Assembly (NCBI GenBank): GCA_016935885.1
Contig: JAFGQA010000451.1
Location: forward strand, 1-31,139
Length of the DNA: 31,139 nt
Direction: 5' to 3'
Source: Phycisphaerae bacterium
GTDB lineage: Bacteria; Planctomycetota; Phycisphaerae; UBA1845; UTPLA1
Shown: piece by piece, positions 29,847 to 31,139 of the stretch
Layout of the letters: the number at the start of each line of letters is the position of its first letter
Position numbering within the stretch: position 1 is the stretch's first letter
Notes under the pieces: generated by a model
What the model was told of the DNA's origin: nothing
Databases searched by the model: none
Seen by the model: the letters and a program-made list of their open reading frames with translations, nothing else
Program-made: the position numbers and the translations under genes

Positions 29847-30944
29847 CTATCTACCGGGCAAGCCAACCACAAACCTCGCCCCCCCTTCACCACGATTACT
29901 CGCCCGGATCGTGCCACCGTGGGCCTCGACGATCCGGTGCACAATCGCCAACCCCAGACCCGTTCCCGTCCCGCGTGTCGTGAAGAACGGGTTGAATATC
30001 CGATTCAACTGATCCGCCGGTATCCCAGGCCCGTCGTCCCACACATCAATCCGAACGCCACTATTGTGCGACCCACTGTGGCTCTCGCGCGGACCCTCAC
30101 TGCGCCTCCCGCCGGCACCCTCACCGTGGCACACGCCGCTACCCTCACCGTGGCACCGCCGTCTCGGCGGTGGCGTCGCAGGTGAAACGCCTGTACTACT
30201 GACGATTGGGATCTTCGCGCCTCGCGAAGAAACCTGTGGCACCGGCGTCTCGCCGGTGGTGTCACTGGTGGGACGCCCGTAACACACTTCCGTTGCGGCC
30301 GGAGGCCGCGCTGTGCCACGACTCTGCGCCTCACAGCAAGCCTCGGCCGACAACCACACGTGTCCACCTTCGCCGGCCGCCTGGATGCCGTTCATCACCA
30401 GGTTCACCAATACCCGCCGCAGGCGCAACGGGTCACAGTACGCGTTCACATCGAGCGCCGAACGCTCAAACCTGACCGCTACGCCATGCTCCCCCGCCCA
30501 CGGTCGAACGCTCTCCTCCACCGCCGACAAGATACCGCCCAGTTTGCAAACCCGTCGCTCGAGCCGATACTCCTGGGCGAAATCCAGAATCTCCGACACC
30601 AGTCGCTCCAGCGACCGAACTGCCTGCGATATCTTCCCCGCGGCAGACCGGTCCTTCGTCGGACCAGCCAAGCCCTTCTCCAGCATCGAGGCATACAGCG
30701 CGATCCCGCCCAACGGGTTGCGTATCTCGTGCGCCAGCCCAGCCGCCATCTCGCCCAACGCCGCCAGCCGTTCGCGCCGTCGCAACTCCGCGTTCTTCTG
30801 GCGCAGTTCCTCGCGAAGCCGGCCCACTTCACAATTCAGACGCTCGTGCGCGGTCTTCAACCGCTCCGTCACTTCGTTGTACGACGAGATGATCGCGCCC
30901 AGCTCGCGCTCCCGCGCCGTCAATGCCACCGCCCCATCGAGCAT
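29847..30944 (-). CDS. Cytosolic sensor histidine kinase, partner of the sigma-54 activator
   Basis: A kinase of the NtrB/FlrB/AtoS type without membrane segments. From the ATG at 30944 it has 365 residues; this start has GAGGTG about 7 nt upstream and avoids a repetitive stretch that would encode an unlikely MDCRWWAADGGRW N-terminus. A HAMP-like/coiled-coil segment (RLREELRQKNAELRRRERLA) leads to the H box GLAHEIRNPLGGIALYAS. The N box is LRRVLVNLVMNGIQAAGEGG, G1 is DVWDDGPGIP, the F box FNPFFTTR and G2 GTGTGLGLAI. Between the N and G1 boxes about 90 extra residues of low complexity (TTGETPVPQ, STGVSPATPPPRRRCHGEG) are encoded by palindromic repeats. Those normally would be 10-15 residues. 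All catalytic boxes are intact and in frame. Confidence 0.93.
   Translation of the reverse strand: MLDGAVALTARERELGAIISSYNEVTERLKTAHERLNCEVGRLREELRQKNAELRRRERLAALGEMAAGLAHEIRNPLGGIALYASMLEKGLAGPTKDRSAAGKISQAVRSLERLVSEILDFAQEYRLERRVCKLGGILSAVEESVRPWAGEHGVAVRFERSALDVNAYCDPLRLRRVLVNLVMNGIQAAGEGGHVWLSAEACCEAQSRGTARPPAATEVCYGRPTSDTTGETPVPQVSSRGAKIPIVSSTGVSPATPPPRRRCHGEGSGVCHGEGAGGRRSEGPRESHSGSHNSGVRIDVWDDGPGIPADQLNRIFNPFFTTRGTGTGLGLAIVHRIVEAHGGTIRASNRGEGGARFVVGLPGR
30060..30335. repeat. Palindromic repeat cluster inserted in frame in the kinase gene
   Basis: Three perfect hairpins are present: 30154-30172 (CACCGCCG, loop TCT, CGGCGGTG), 30212-30230 (TCTTCGCG, loop CCT, CGCGAAGA) and 30240-30258 (CACCGGCG, loop TCT, CGCCGGTG). 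The first and third are followed by similar sequence (GGTGAAACGCCTGTA and GGTGGGACGCCCGTA). Repeats of ACCCTCACCGTGGCAC lie beside them. It is in the ATPase lid region between the N and G1 boxes. Confidence 0.85.
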
Positions 30945-31054
30945 CCCAATCACCTCACCGTTCACCATCCACCGCCCGCCATCAGCGGCCCACCATCGAC
31001 AGTCCACCGCTCACCATCCATGCAGTGTGGCACCGACGTCTCGGTCGTGTTCCG

Positions 31055-31139
31055 CCATTCGCTATTCGCCATTCGCTATTCGCCATTCGCTATTCGCCAT
31101 TCGCTATTCGCCATTCGCTATTCGCCATTCGCTATTCGC
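31055..31139. repeat. 7-bp tandem array (CATTCGC/TATTCGC), runs off the window
   Basis: At least 12 heptamers, alternating CATTCGC and TATTCGC so that the larger period is 14 bp. The array is upstream of the kinase gene and continues past the window edge, so the kinase promoter is not visible. A degenerate CACCGACG hairpin relative lies at 31031-31049. Confidence 0.92.

Noticed and set aside
31055..31139. Possible CRISPR array
   Set aside because: Units are only 7 bp, perfectly abutting, with no spacers; it is a simple tandem repeat and no cas genes are present.

Overview
This window is a high-GC bacterial chromosome segment that is almost entirely one flagellar biosynthesis locus. All 28 flagellar, regulatory and linked small genes lie on the minus strand, so they read from the right end to the left. 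A single mutY gene lies on the plus strand at the left end. The gene content and order suggest a planctomycete, possibly class Phycisphaerae: flgB-flgC-fliEFGHIJ, a MotE-like gene, fliK-flgD-flgE-flbD-fliL-fliN-fliOPQR-flhB-flhA-flhF-flhG, a small membrane gene, fliA, and a small acidic gene. Short palindromic repeats scattered through spacers and even through genes fit the same idea. The lineage call is an inference from memory of gene order, not from a search.

Layout in transcription order: (1) 31139-28115 holds a cytosolic sensor histidine kinase and an NtrC-family sigma-54 activator with a GAFTGA motif. (2) 27879-27864 is a strong sigma-54 promoter match placed correctly before a non-ATG flgB start. 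(3) 27808-20406 encodes rod, MS-ring, switch and export-ATPase parts (flgB, flgC, fliE, fliF, fliG, fliH, fliI, fliJ). (4) 20276-14550 encodes a MotE-like protein, hook-length control, hook cap, hook and FlbD. (5) 14318-8403 encodes FliL, an unusual FliN and the export gate FliO, FliP, FliQ, FliR and FlhB. (6) 8231-1926 encodes FlhA, the FlhF/FlhG placement pair, a small two-helix membrane protein, sigma-28 (FliA) and a small acidic protein. mutY converges on this from the left, with a possible transposase relic in between.

The genes suggest a two-tier hierarchy: kinase and activator turn on the sigma-54 promoter of the basal-body/hook operon, and that operon ends with fliA, which would turn on late genes elsewhere. 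fliM, motA, motB, flgF/G/H/I and flagellin genes are not in the window.

The most unusual content is repetitive. Several families of 7- and 8-bp tandem arrays sit just after flagellar stop codons. Perfect hairpins with covarying stems occur in spacers and in frame inside fliK and the kinase gene. There is a ~99-bp element with 10-bp terminal inverted repeats and likely 4-bp target duplications (three copies), and a ~90-bp element (three copies). FliN carries two FliM/FliY-like LSQ-type motifs separated by a long acidic linker, with no fliM beside it.
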